NCBI RefSeq assembly: GCF_002127225.1
Contig: NZ_NFUR01000003.1
Coordinates: 434,001 to 498,000, forward strand
DNA: 64,000 bases
Reading direction: 5' to 3'
Source: Sphingomonas sp. IBVSS2
GTDB lineage: Bacteria; Pseudomonadota; Alphaproteobacteria; Sphingomonadales; Sphingomonadaceae
In this document: positions 1 to 9,346 of the stretch, in pieces
How the letters are laid out: the number at the start of each line of letters is the position of its first letter
How positions within the stretch are numbered: the first letter of the stretch is position 1
The notes under the pieces: model-generated
Databases searched by the model: none
What the model saw: only the letters and a program-made list of their open reading frames with translations
What the model was told of the DNA's origin: nothing
Made by a program: the position numbers and the translations under genes

Positions 1-282
1 CGTGAGGCTGGCATCGAACACGGCCAGCGTGAGCTCCCTGTCGCGCACGGTCTCGGCCAGCGCCTCGACCTGGCCCGAGCCGATCAGCGTGCCCGGCTTG
101 GGCGCGCGGATGCGCAGGGGCACGCGCTCGATCACGTCGACGCCGATCGCCGCGGCCAGGCCGGCGGTCTCCTCCAGGCGCGCCTCCGCATCGCGCGAGC
201 TGCCGCCAAGGTCCGGATAGACCACGACCGCCCGCGCGCCCCGGGTGAATTCGTCGGGGTCGCGCTCGAAACCGGTAGTCAT
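1..282 (-). CDS. hflX: HflX GTPase, N-terminal part (gene runs off the window)
   Basis: Only about 94 N-terminal codons are visible; the gene leaves the window at base 1, so the GTPase domain is not seen. The visible part matches the HflX N-terminal domain: a VVVYPDLGG strand, a stretch with LEET and GLAAAIG, the loop PGTLIGSGQVEAL, and VFDASLT. HflX binds the 50S subunit in the cytoplasm and splits stalled ribosomes. The ATG at 282 starts 12 nt after the hfq stop, with GAGG-like bases just upstream, so the two are almost certainly co-transcribed; hfq-hflX adjacency is common in proteobacteria. Identity rests on motif and neighbour, since the G motifs are outside the window. Confidence 0.9.
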   Translation of the reverse strand, partial: MTTGFERDPDEFTRGARAVVVYPDLGGSSRDAEARLEETAGLAAAIGVDVIERVPLRIRAPKPGTLIGSGQVEALAETVRDRELTLAVFDASLT

Positions 283-294
283 GCTGGGCGCGCC

Positions 295-780
295 TCAGTC
301 GTCGCTATTCTGTTCCTCGGCGAGGTTCAGCGGGTGCGCCGGCTGGATCGTCGAGACGGCATGCTTGTAGACCAGCTGGGCCATGCCCTCGCGCTGGAGC
401 AGCATGCAGAACAGGTCAAAGGCCGCGATCTGGCCCTGGAGCATCACGCCATTGACCAGGAACATCGTGACATTTTCCTGCTGGCGGCGAACCGCGTTGA
501 GGAAAATCTCCTGCAATACCGGGTTCTTGGACTGAAATTCTCCCACCGCTTCGAGAAGCGGGGCAAGGTCCACCGGGCCCGACGGCATGATCGTGGAGAT
601 CGCGTGCTTGTAGATGAGCTGCGACTGGCCGTCGCGGCGGAGCAGCACCGAAAAATTGTCGAACCAGGTGACGATCCCCTGGAGCTTGACGCCCTTGACG
701 AGGAACATCGTGACCGGCGTCTTCGACCGGCGCAGCGAGTTGAGGAAGAGATCCTGAAGCGAGGTCTGCTTTTCGGCCAT
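295..780 (-). CDS. hfq: Tandem (two-Sm-domain) RNA chaperone Hfq
   Basis: Hfq pairs small RNAs with mRNAs in the cytoplasm. Normal Hfq has one Sm fold per chain and forms a hexamer. This 161-residue protein carries two Sm folds offset by 81 residues: copy 1 at about 9-66 and copy 2 at about 90-147. Each has Sm1 ([18 protein letters not shown]) and the Sm2 hallmark YKHA (57-60 and 138-141). Three chains would give six folds. By alignment to E. coli Hfq, copy 1 keeps the Q8-D9 pair (Q9, D10) and K31 (K32), while copy 2 has Q90-E91, M113 for K31, L123 for Q41 and Q101 for R19, so the copies are not equivalent. The end is acidic (EEQNSDD). hflX follows 12 nt downstream. Confidence 0.97.
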   Translation of the reverse strand: MAEKQTSLQDLFLNSLRRSKTPVTMFLVKGVKLQGIVTWFDNFSVLLRRDGQSQLIYKHAISTIMPSGPVDLAPLLEAVGEFQSKNPVLQEIFLNAVRRQQENVTMFLVNGVMLQGQIAAFDLFCMLLQREGMAQLVYKHAVSTIQPAHPLNLAEEQNSDD

Positions 781-1082
781 CGGTCGTGACTCTCATTCTT
801 GGCGGGAGTTTCCCGCATGGCGCCGTTCTCTGGCGTCGGAGCGCGCGCCCGTCCGGCGCGCAGCGGCGCCCTTTTATGCTCTGAGGGCCGGATCGTCCAG
901 CGAAGTTGCGGGCATCCCTCGCCGAAGTCGACCGAGGCCGATCCTGGAGCGGCGGCGCGATATCCCGCATTGCAAGCGGCCCGCCGCGTCCCTAGATGTC
1001 CGGCGCGAGGCAACGTCCTCCCCCTCCCTTGCGAGGGCAGAAGTCCGGGACGGCCCGGCCCTTTTCCGAAAGGAGGGGCCGT
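781..1082. other. Divergent intergenic region hfq / gdx
   Basis: About 300 bases between the start of hfq (minus) and the start of gdx (plus). It must hold the hfq promoter and the gdx promoter. I see no gene in it. The gdx-proximal 55 bases form three consecutive short hairpins, annotated separately. No clear -35/-10 pair stands out for hfq. Confidence 0.6.
1026..1078 (+). promoter_or_regulatory. Hairpin leader of gdx, candidate guanidine-II-like element
   Basis: Three hairpins with tetraloops lie in a row before gdx: CCCT-TGCG-AGGG (1026-1037), CCGGG-ACGG-CCCGG (1045-1058) and CCTTT-TCCG-AAAGG (1060-1073). The last stem includes the first bases of the Shine-Dalgarno AGGAGGGG (1071-1078), which is 4 nt from the ATG. 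The ACGG loop fits the ACGR loop of guanidine-II (mini-ykkC) riboswitches, which sit upstream of gdx/sugE genes. A standard mini-ykkC has two ACGR loops; only one is present, the flanking loops being of UNCG type. So it is either a variant, a degenerate copy, or chance in GC-rich DNA. Confidence 0.45.
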
Positions 1083-1400
1083 ATGCCCTGGATATTGTTG
1101 CTCTTCGCCGGCCTGCTCGAAATCGTCTGGGCCTTCGCCATGAAACAGTCGCAGGGCTTCACGCGCCTGGTCCCCACGCTGACCATGACCGGCGCGATGC
1201 TGGGCAGCTTCGGCCTGCTCGCGATCGCGATGCGCAGCCTGCCGCTGGGCACTGCCTATATGGTGTGGACCGGCATCGGCGCGGTCGGCGCCTTCGCGGT
1301 CGGCGTGCTGGTGCTCGGCGAGAGTGCGGGCGCGCTGCGGCTCGCGGCCGCGGCGATGATCCTGGGCGGGCTGGTGCTGATGAAGCTCGCCTCGTCCTGA
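1083..1400 (+). CDS. gdx: Guanidinium/quaternary ammonium exporter Gdx (SugE), SMR family
   Basis: A 105-residue small multidrug-resistance protein with four predicted membrane helices and the essential Glu13 in helix 1 (AGLLEIVW). It follows E. coli SugE closely, including the SLPLGTAYMVWTGIGAVG segment and GESA near residue 80, which marks the Gdx subtype rather than EmrE. Gdx exports guanidinium against protons through the inner membrane as an antiparallel dimer. The ATG at 1083 is chosen because AGGAGGGG lies just upstream and the protein then matches family length; an in-frame start at 996 would add a non-conserved tail. It converges on ntrX (stops 5 bp apart) and is antisense to the ntr-hfq run. 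Confidence 0.92.
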   Translation: MPWILLLFAGLLEIVWAFAMKQSQGFTRLVPTLTMTGAMLGSFGLLAIAMRSLPLGTAYMVWTGIGAVGAFAVGVLVLGESAGALRLAAAAMILGGLVLMKLASS

Positions 1401-1404
1401 GCCG

Positions 1405-2784
1405 TTATTCCTCCCGGCTGTCGGTGATCCCCAGCAGCTTCAGCTTGCGGTGGAGCGCCGAGCGCTCCATGCCGATGAAGCTGGCGGTGCGCGAGATGTT
1501 GCCCGAGAAGCGACGGATCTGGACGCGGAGATATTCGCGCTCGAAGCTCTCGCGCGCCTCCTTGAGCGGAGCGCCCATGATCGCGTTGGTGCCCATCGCG
1601 CCGCCATTGTCGGCCGGGCGGCCCAGCACTTCCGGAGGCAGCAGGTCGAGGTCGATCCGGCCGATCCGGTCCCCCGGCGCCAGGATCACCGTGCGCTCCA
1701 CCACGTTGCGCAGCTGGCGGACATTGCCGGGCCATTCATAGCTCTGCAGCGCCACCATCGCATCGGGCGCGATCTCCGGCGTCGGCACGCGGCGCTCATT
1801 GGCATAATGCGCGACGAAATGCTCGACCAGGACGGGAATGTCCTCGCGCCGCTCGGTAAGCGGCGGGATCGACACCGGCACCACATTGAGGCGGTAATAG
1901 AGGTCCTCGCGGAAGCGGCCCTCCGCGATCTCGTTCATCAGGTCGCGCGCCGTGGCCGAGACGACGCGGACATCGACCTTGACCACACGGGTGCCGCCGA
2001 CGCGCGTGAAGCTCTGGTCGGTCAGCACGCGCAGGATCCGCGCCTGGGTGGCCACCGGCATGTCGGCGATCTCGTCGAGGAACAGCGTGCCGCCATGCGC
2101 CTGTTCGAGCAGGCCGGTGCGAACCAGGTCTCCGCCCTCCTCCACGCCGAACAGCTCCTCCTCCACGCGCTCGGGCTGCATGCGCGCGGCGCTGACGATG
2201 ACGAACGGAGCGGAAGCGCGCTGGCTCCAGCCATGGAGCAGCCGGGCGGCGACTTCCTTGCCGGTGCCGGCACTGCCCGTGATCAGCACGCGGCTGCCGG
2301 TGGACGCGACCCGCTTGAGGGTGGCGCGGACGGTGTTGATCGCGCCCGACTGGCCGGTCAGATCCTCCTCGCGGCCGATCGAGGCGCGCAGCGAGGCGAC
2401 TTCGCGCTTGAGCCGCTCGGTCTCGGTGGCCCGCTCGACCAGGAACAGCAGGCGCTCGGCCTCGAACGGCTTCTCGATAAAGTCCGAGGCGCCGCGGCGG
2501 ATCGCGGCCACGGCGGTATCCAGATTGCCGTGACCGGAGATCACCAGCACCGGGATCGAGGGATCGCGGCGTTTGATCTCGTCGAGAATCTCGAGCCCGT
2601 CGAGCCGCGAGCCGTGCAGCCAGACGTCGAGCAGCACCAGGCTGGGGCGGCGCTCCGCGATCGCCTCCAGCGCCGCATCGCTGTCCGCCGCGCCGCGCGT
2701 CGAATAGCCTTCGTCCTCCAGGACACCGGCCACCAGTTCACGGATGTCGCGCTCATCGTCGACGACCAGGATATCGAGGCTCAT
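1405..2784 (-). CDS. ntrX: Nitrogen response regulator NtrX
   Basis: A 459-residue NtrC-family regulator, partner of NtrY. Receiver domain about 1-120 with acidic D9/D10, phospho-acceptor D53 and switch lysine K105 (FIEKPFE). AAA+ domain with Walker A about 170-177 (GSAGTGKE) and Walker B LFLDEI about 234-239. C-terminal Fis-type helix-turn-helix about 420-455 (GNISRTASFIGMERSALHRKL). The GAFTGA loop needed for sigma-54 contact is absent: after ELFG (210-213) the sequence reads VEEGGDLVRTG. That is typical of NtrX and suggests it does not open sigma-54 promoters. Its start overlaps the ntrY stop by 4 bp, so it is translationally coupled. Confidence 0.95.
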   Translation of the reverse strand: MSLDILVVDDERDIRELVAGVLEDEGYSTRGAADSDAALEAIAERRPSLVLLDVWLHGSRLDGLEILDEIKRRDPSIPVLVISGHGNLDTAVAAIRRGASDFIEKPFEAERLLFLVERATETERLKREVASLRASIGREEDLTGQSGAINTVRATLKRVASTGSRVLITGSAGTGKEVAARLLHGWSQRASAPFVIVSAARMQPERVEEELFGVEEGGDLVRTGLLEQAHGGTLFLDEIADMPVATQARILRVLTDQSFTRVGGTRVVKVDVRVVSATARDLMNEIAEGRFREDLYYRLNVVPVSIPPLTERREDIPVLVEHFVAHYANERRVPTPEIAPDAMVALQSYEWPGNVRQLRNVVERTVILAPGDRIGRIDLDLLPPEVLGRPADNGGAMGTNAIMGAPLKEARESFEREYLRVQIRRFSGNISRTASFIGMERSALHRKLKLLGITDSREE

Positions 2785-5036
2785 GATTTGGCACTTCCAC
2801 TACGCGTAAGCACGGCGGGGCGCGGCTCCTCGCCGCCCTCGCCCTCGGAGGTGCTCGCCATCTCGGCGAGCTGATCGGTGTCGAAGCAGATCGTCACCAG
2901 CGTGCCGCCGCCCGGGCGGTCGGAAAAGGCGATGGTGCCGAAATGCTCCTCGACGATCTTCTTCACGATCGCGAGGCCAAGGCCGGTGCCGCGGCTGCGC
3001 GTCGTCATATAGGGTTCGACGATCCGATCGCGCTCGACCGGCAGGCCGATGCCATTGTCGGCCAGCGTGAGCGCGATCCTGCCCTTCGCCTCCGGGCCGA
3101 TCGTCATGACGATCTCGCCGCGAGGCAGCGCCTCCCCCTCCCCACGCGCCTCGATCGCCTCGACCGCATTCTTGACGATGTTGGTGAAGGCCTGGCCGAT
3201 CTGGCGGCGATCGCAGATCAGGCCGGGCGCGGGATCGGGCGCGTCCATCTCGAAGCGGATCGTGGGATGCGCGACTTCGTGGAGGAACATCGCCTGGCGC
3301 GCGATGTCGAGCAGCGACTCCTGGCGGAACACCGGCTTGGGCATGCGCGCGAACGAGGAGAATTCGTCGACCATGCGGCGCAAATCCCCCACCTGGCGGA
3401 CGATCGTGTCGGTCAGTTGGGCGAAGGTGCCGTCCTCGGGCTCGATCTTCTTGCCGTAGCGGCGCTTGAGGCGCTCGGCGGCGAGTTGGATCGGGGTGAG
3501 CGGGTTCTTGATCTCGTGCGCGATGCGCCGCGCGACGTCGGACCAGGCAGCGCGGCGCTGGTCGTTCAATTGCTGGGTGATGTCGTCGAAGGTGAGCACC
3601 CGGCCTGCCTCGTCGCTGGTGACCTTCACGGCGAGCGTGCGCGCATCACCGCCAGTGCCGAGCTGGATCACCGCCTCGCGGTCGCCGCTGTCGAGCAGGG
3701 TGTCGAGCTCGGGCGCCAGCTCGCGGAGCGGATGGCCGACAAGCTCCTGCTCGCCTGGGTGGAGCAGCTCGATGGCCGATTCGTTGATAAGGCGCACGTT
3801 GCGCTGGGCATCGATCGAGACGACGCCGGCCGAAACGCCCGACATCACCGCTTCGATCAGCTTGCGGCGGCTCTCGAGCTGGGCATTGGCGGTTCGCAGC
3901 TCGCCCGTCTGATGCTCGAGCCGCTCGGTCATGCCGTTGAACGCGTTGCCGAGCGTGCTGATCTCGTCGCCGGTCTGCGGAATGTCGACACGCGCGGCAA
4001 GGTCGCCGCCGGCGACGCGCCGCGCGGCGATGACCAGCTGCTCGACCGGCTGAACCAGGCGATCGGCGACGGCGAGCGCGATCCAGGTCGCGATGCTGAC
4101 GATCAGCAGCGCCACGCCGAACAGGACCGCATTGAACTGGAGCTGGAGCGAGCGGGAACGCGCCTGGAGCGCGTTGAACTCGGCGACGATCCGGTCGGCG
4201 CCCGAATTCTGGCGGTTCATGAAGCCCACGTTCACGCTGTTGGCGACGTAGAGGAAGATGTTCCGCGACCGATCCAGCGGCGTCACCACCCATTGTTTCT
4301 CGGCATCGAAATTCGTGTAGCTCTGCTCGTCGCGCAGGAGGTTCAGCACCTGGCCGGAAACGCGCGCGGCAAAGATCTTCGCCGGGGGAGCCTCCCAGGT
4401 GTACATCGCCTCTACCTGCTTGCCGTCGACCACGCGGAACACCACCGCCTGGTCGAAGGAGCGATAGTAGAGCTGCTCCAGCAGCTTGCGCTGGAAGGCC
4501 GAGGAATTCGCCGGGATCTTCGGGAAGAGCTCGGTCAGGTCGTCGACCATGGTCCGCGCCTCGGTGGCCCAGCGCTGGGCCACCAGGCCCCTGCCTTCCT
4601 TGGCAAGGTCGGTCGTCGCGTCGAATGCGCCCCGCGCCCGCTCCGAGCCCCAAAGCTGCACGCCGGACTGGAACATCACCGAAGCCGCGATCACGGTGAG
4701 CACGATCGGGATGCTCGCCATCAGGGTGAACACCGCGACGAGGCGCACATGGAGCCGCCCGCCGCCGGCCAGCGCCGACTTGGTGGCGCGGTGGATGGCG
4801 ATCCGCCGGCCGATCAGCACGATCAGCGCGACATAGGGCAGCAGGTTCGCCAGCAGCAGCGATGCCGCGACGCCGGGATTGAACACCTGGTGCGCGAAAT
4901 TGCGGACGAACAGGAAAGTCGCCACCGGCGTGGCGATGGCCAGCGCCACCACCACCATCTCCAGCATCCGGATAGGCGCCAGCCGCCGCGGCTGCGGCGT
5001 TGCCTGGATCAGGGGCTCGGCGGTGAGGGCATCCAT
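2781..5036 (-). CDS. ntrY: Membrane sensor histidine kinase NtrY
   Basis: Inner-membrane kinase of the NtrYX pair. From the ATG at 5036 it has 751 residues: three membrane helices near 25-45, 58-76 and 96-118, a long extracytoplasmic region, a fourth helix near 300-325, then HAMP, a PAS domain (about 380-480), a HisKA H-box ([13 protein letters not shown]) and a HATPase domain with DNGIGLP and RGTGLGLAIV. A GTG at 5075 would add 13 residues (MFFLPQ...); I prefer the ATG because conservation should begin near it, but neither start has a strong ribosome site. About 60 bp separate it from ntrC. NtrYX responds to nitrogen and redox state in other Alphaproteobacteria. Confidence 0.93.
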   Translation of the reverse strand: MDALTAEPLIQATPQPRRLAPIRMLEMVVVALAIATPVATFLFVRNFAHQVFNPGVAASLLLANLLPYVALIVLIGRRIAIHRATKSALAGGGRLHVRLVAVFTLMASIPIVLTVIAASVMFQSGVQLWGSERARGAFDATTDLAKEGRGLVAQRWATEARTMVDDLTELFPKIPANSSAFQRKLLEQLYYRSFDQAVVFRVVDGKQVEAMYTWEAPPAKIFAARVSGQVLNLLRDEQSYTNFDAEKQWVVTPLDRSRNIFLYVANSVNVGFMNRQNSGADRIVAEFNALQARSRSLQLQFNAVLFGVALLIVSIATWIALAVADRLVQPVEQLVIAARRVAGGDLAARVDIPQTGDEISTLGNAFNGMTERLEHQTGELRTANAQLESRRKLIEAVMSGVSAGVVSIDAQRNVRLINESAIELLHPGEQELVGHPLRELAPELDTLLDSGDREAVIQLGTGGDARTLAVKVTSDEAGRVLTFDDITQQLNDQRRAAWSDVARRIAHEIKNPLTPIQLAAERLKRRYGKKIEPEDGTFAQLTDTIVRQVGDLRRMVDEFSSFARMPKPVFRQESLLDIARQAMFLHEVAHPTIRFEMDAPDPAPGLICDRRQIGQAFTNIVKNAVEAIEARGEGEALPRGEIVMTIGPEAKGRIALTLADNGIGLPVERDRIVEPYMTTRSRGTGLGLAIVKKIVEEHFGTIAFSDRPGGGTLVTICFDTDQLAEMASTSEGEGGEEPRPAVLTRSGSAKS

Positions 5037-5096
5037 TCCCGGCAAGCTAGAGCGAGATTGTGGCAAAAAGAACACATAATATCGCTCAGCCTGTCG

Positions 5097-6538
<1,442 letters not shown>

Positions 6539-6542
<4 letters not shown>

Positions 6543-7636
6543 GCCCGGGCCCTTGGCAGGAGGATGCGGAAGACGGTCATCTCGGGCGTGCGCTCGCGGG
6601 CATATTGGACGATGCCGCCCTGATCGCGGACCAGCTTCTCGACCAGCGGCAGGCCGAGCCCCTTCCCCTCGGGCTTGCCGGAGACGAAGGGCTCGAAGAG
6701 ATGCTCGGCGATATCGTCGGGCGCGCCGGGGCCGTTGTCCATGACGAGGATCTCGATCGGCAACGGCTGGCGCGGGCGGCCGCTGCCGGTGCTCACCGAC
6801 ATGCCGTGGCGATAGGCAGTGGAGAGGATGATCCGCGGCTGGGCGAGCCCGGCCAGCGCCTCGGCGGCGTTCTTGAGCAGGTTCATCATCACCTGCTGGA
6901 ACGCATCGGGATCGATCAGCACCGGCGGCAGCGAGGGATCGAAGCGCTCCTCGATCACCATCCCCCGCGCGAACCCGGCCAGCGCGACGCGGCGGGCATG
7001 GTCGAGCAGCGGATAGATGTTGGTCGGCTCGAGCTTGAGCGGCCGGGTGTCGGTGAAATCCTGCATCCGGTCGATCAGCGCGGCGATGCGGTCGACCTCG
7101 GTGGTGATCAGGCCGGTGAGCTCGCGATCCTCGCCCGAGCTGGCGAGCAGCTGGGCGGCGCCGCGGATGCCCGAAAGCGGGTTCTTGATCTCATGCGCCA
7201 GCATCGCCGCCGCCCCCACCGCGGCGCGCGCCCCGGCGGTGCGGTCCGCCCCTTGCGCCACCCGGCGCGACTGGGGAGCGTGGTGGAGCGTGACGATCCG
7301 CCAGCCCGGATGATCAGCGACATGGCTCTCGACGAAGTCCACCCGGACGCGCGGGCCGCGCACCGCCTCAATCTCGGTGTCGAAGGCAGCGAAACCGTGC
7401 CCGTCGCGGCGCTCGACATAGCCGTCGGGCGGGCTCAGCACCGCGTCATAGGGCTGGCCGATCATCGTCGTCTCGGCATGGTTGAGCAGCGCCTCGCACG
7501 CCGCATTGGCATGGGCGATGCGGCCGTCGGGATCGATGACGAGGACGGCGACCGGCAGGGCGGCGAACGTCTCGGCGAAGTTCGGCCCGAGAGCCGGTGC
7601 CGGACGCCGCCTCAGGCCGCCGCGCGGGAACGCCAC
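6539..7636 (-). CDS. ntrB: Nitrogen sensor histidine kinase/phosphatase NtrB
   Basis: A 365-residue soluble kinase without membrane helices. PAS domain about 20-120, H-box [14 protein letters not shown]-box [10 protein letters not shown]1 DNGPGAP and G2 GKGLGLPLV. It phosphorylates or dephosphorylates NtrC according to PII (GlnB). The start used is GTG at 7636, which places the first 25 bp inside the 3' end of dusB, giving the usual alphaproteobacterial dusB-ntrB-ntrC order with translational coupling. A downstream start would lose only unconserved residues before the PAS domain, so the exact start is uncertain. Confidence 0.95.
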
Positions 7637-8610
7637 GGCGCGTAGAATTCGTCGAGCATCGCCAGCACCGTGTTGGCGTCGGCTATCTGGTTGACCTTGT
7701 TGCGGAACTCCGCCGAGCCGGTGAGGCCCTTGGTGTACCAGCCCAGATGCTTGCGCATCATGTTGACGCCGGTCATCTCACCATAATGTTCGAGAGACTC
7801 AACGTAATGCTCTATGATAACACGATATTGTTCGTCGATACTCGGATCGGCGCGCTCGCCCTTGCCGGTCAGCGCATCCATCACCTGGCGCAGGATCCAC
7901 GGCTTGCCATAGGCGCCGCGCCCGATCATCAGCCCGTCCGCGCCGGACTGCCGGAGCGCCTCGCGGGCGTCCTCGACCGAGCAGATATCGCCATTGACGA
8001 TCACCGGGATCGACACCGCGTCCTTCACCGTGCGGACGAAGCTCCAGTCGGCCGAGCCGCGATACATCTGGTTGCGCGTGCGGCCATGGACGGTGACCAT
8101 CTTCACGCCCAGGTCCTCGGCGATGCGCGCCAGCTCGGGCGCGTTGAGGCTGTCATGACACCAGCCCATTCGCATCTTGAGCGTGACCGGCACCTTCACG
8201 GCCTTGACACAGGCATCGACGATCGCAGCGGCATGCTTCAGGTCGCGCATCAGCGCCGAGCCGGCATCGCCATTGGTGACCTTGCGGACCGGGCAGCCCA
8301 TGTTGATGTCGATGATCGCGGCGCCGCGATCCTCGTTGAGCTTGGCGGCCTCGGCCATTTCGGGCGGCGAGCAACCCACGAGCTGCATCGACACCGGCTC
8401 CTCGATCGGATCCCAGGCGGCCTTCTGGATCGACTGGCGCGTATCCCGAATGGCCGCCGCGCTGGCGATCATCTCCGTGACGTTCAGCCCCGAGCCGTAG
8501 CGGCGCACCGCGCGGCGGAACGGCAGGTCGGTCACGCCCGTCATCGGCGCGAGCAGCACCGGCGCTTCGACCGTTACCGGGCCGATCTGGATGGGGGCGA
8601 GTTCACTCAT
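7612..8610 (-). CDS. dusB: tRNA-dihydrouridine synthase DusB (NifR3)
   Basis: A 332-residue FMN-dependent enzyme that reduces uridine to dihydrouridine in tRNA. The TIM-barrel motifs are clear: [12 protein letters not shown] near the start, the active-site Cys in [10 protein letters not shown], the [10 protein letters not shown] loop and [13 protein letters not shown]. The ATG at 8610 ([10 protein letters not shown]) is chosen because the family begins there; the frame stays open upstream without conservation. It is the first gene of the dusB-ntrBC-ntrYX run, so its upstream region should contain the operon promoter. It overlaps ntrB by 25 bp. Confidence 0.95.
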   Translation of the reverse strand: MSELAPIQIGPVTVEAPVLLAPMTGVTDLPFRRAVRRYGSGLNVTEMIASAAAIRDTRQSIQKAAWDPIEEPVSMQLVGCSPPEMAEAAKLNEDRGAAIIDINMGCPVRKVTNGDAGSALMRDLKHAAAIVDACVKAVKVPVTLKMRMGWCHDSLNAPELARIAEDLGVKMVTVHGRTRNQMYRGSADWSFVRTVKDAVSIPVIVNGDICSVEDAREALRQSGADGLMIGRGAYGKPWILRQVMDALTGKGERADPSIDEQYRVIIEHYVESLEHYGEMTGVNMMRKHLGWYTKGLTGSAEFRNKVNQIADANTVLAMLDEFYAPWRSRAAA

Positions 8611-8614
8611 GATG

Positions 8615-8633
8615 CTGCCTGAAAAATAGGCAG
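8615..8633 (-). promoter_or_regulatory. Inverted repeat just upstream of dusB
   Basis: CTGCCT (8615-8620) and AGGCAG (8628-8633) form a perfect 6-bp stem with an AT-rich 7-nt loop, ending 4 nt before the dusB start codon. In RNA it would sit over the ribosome-binding region; as DNA it could be an operator. No good Shine-Dalgarno is visible for dusB outside it. The remaining roughly 270 bases up to the next gene hold nothing I recognise. Confidence 0.4.
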
Positions 8634-8906
8634 AGGCGCCTACAGGTACAAGCGGCGATTGGCAAGTGGGGCTTCGGACGGGGAAGTCGCACCGTCTCGC
8701 CCTGATTTGCGACCGACGCGCCGATCCCGCATGCAAAGGCACGCGCGAATTTCGATGGCCGGACAACGCAAGGGGAGGCCGAGCCCTGAGGCTCGTGGAG
8801 GATTTCCTGCATTGGGGAAAGCCACACGCCAACGGGCGGCCCGCCGGACCGGGATGCACGACCGCGGCACCGAGCACGGCATGCCCCCTTCCCCCGGAGT
8901 CCCTGG

Positions 8907-9257
8907 CTAGCGGCGTGCCCGCGGCGGCCAATGGATGGTGGTTTGGTACTCGGCCGTGAAACTGCCCGCAGGACCGATGGCGGGCGTGAACCGTGCGCGC
9001 TTCGACACAAGCCGGCAGGTCTCGTGATCGAGCAGCCTCGTGCCGCCGGATCGGATGATCCTGCAGCCCGTCACTTCCCCCTCTTCTCCCACCTGCAGTG
9101 CAATCCTGACGGTCGTCCGAACGCGATTGCGGCCCGCTTCCGGCGGATAGTCGCGATCCGTGATCCAGGGCTCGCCATGGATCGGCCGCGGTGCGGTGGT
9201 GACCGTCTGATCGGGCTCTTCCTGGGCGAGAAACGCGAGCGCGGTAAGGACGAGCAT
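8907..9257 (-). CDS. Exported TonB C-terminal-like protein
   Basis: A 116-residue protein with a short hydrophobic start ([11 protein letters not shown]) that looks like a weak signal sequence or anchor. The rest has the pattern of a TonB C-terminal domain: a DYPPEA-type segment, [23 protein letters not shown], a conserved Leu-Asp-His-Glu-Thr-Cys stretch and RARFTPA. It lacks the long proline-rich spacer of a true TonB, so it may be a periplasmic TonB-like module rather than an energy transducer. The ATG at 9257 has GGAGG at 5 nt. It is divergent from ispDF. Function beyond the fold is unknown. Confidence 0.7.
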   Translation of the reverse strand: MLVLTALAFLAQEEPDQTVTTAPRPIHGEPWITDRDYPPEAGRNRVRTTVRIALQVGEEGEVTGCRIIRSGGTRLLDHETCRLVSKRARFTPAIGPAGSFTAEYQTTIHWPPRARR

Positions 9258-9346
9258 CCATGCCTCCGATTCGCGTCGATACTAGGCCAGCGCTCGATCA
9301 AATCAAATGGTGGCAGCCCCCCGGGCCATGCGCTAGGCGGCAGACG

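Noticed and set aside
5037..5075. GTG start for NtrY giving 13 extra residues
   Set aside because: The ATG at 5036 looks more likely; the extra residues look non-conserved. Kept as an alternative in the ntrY entry.
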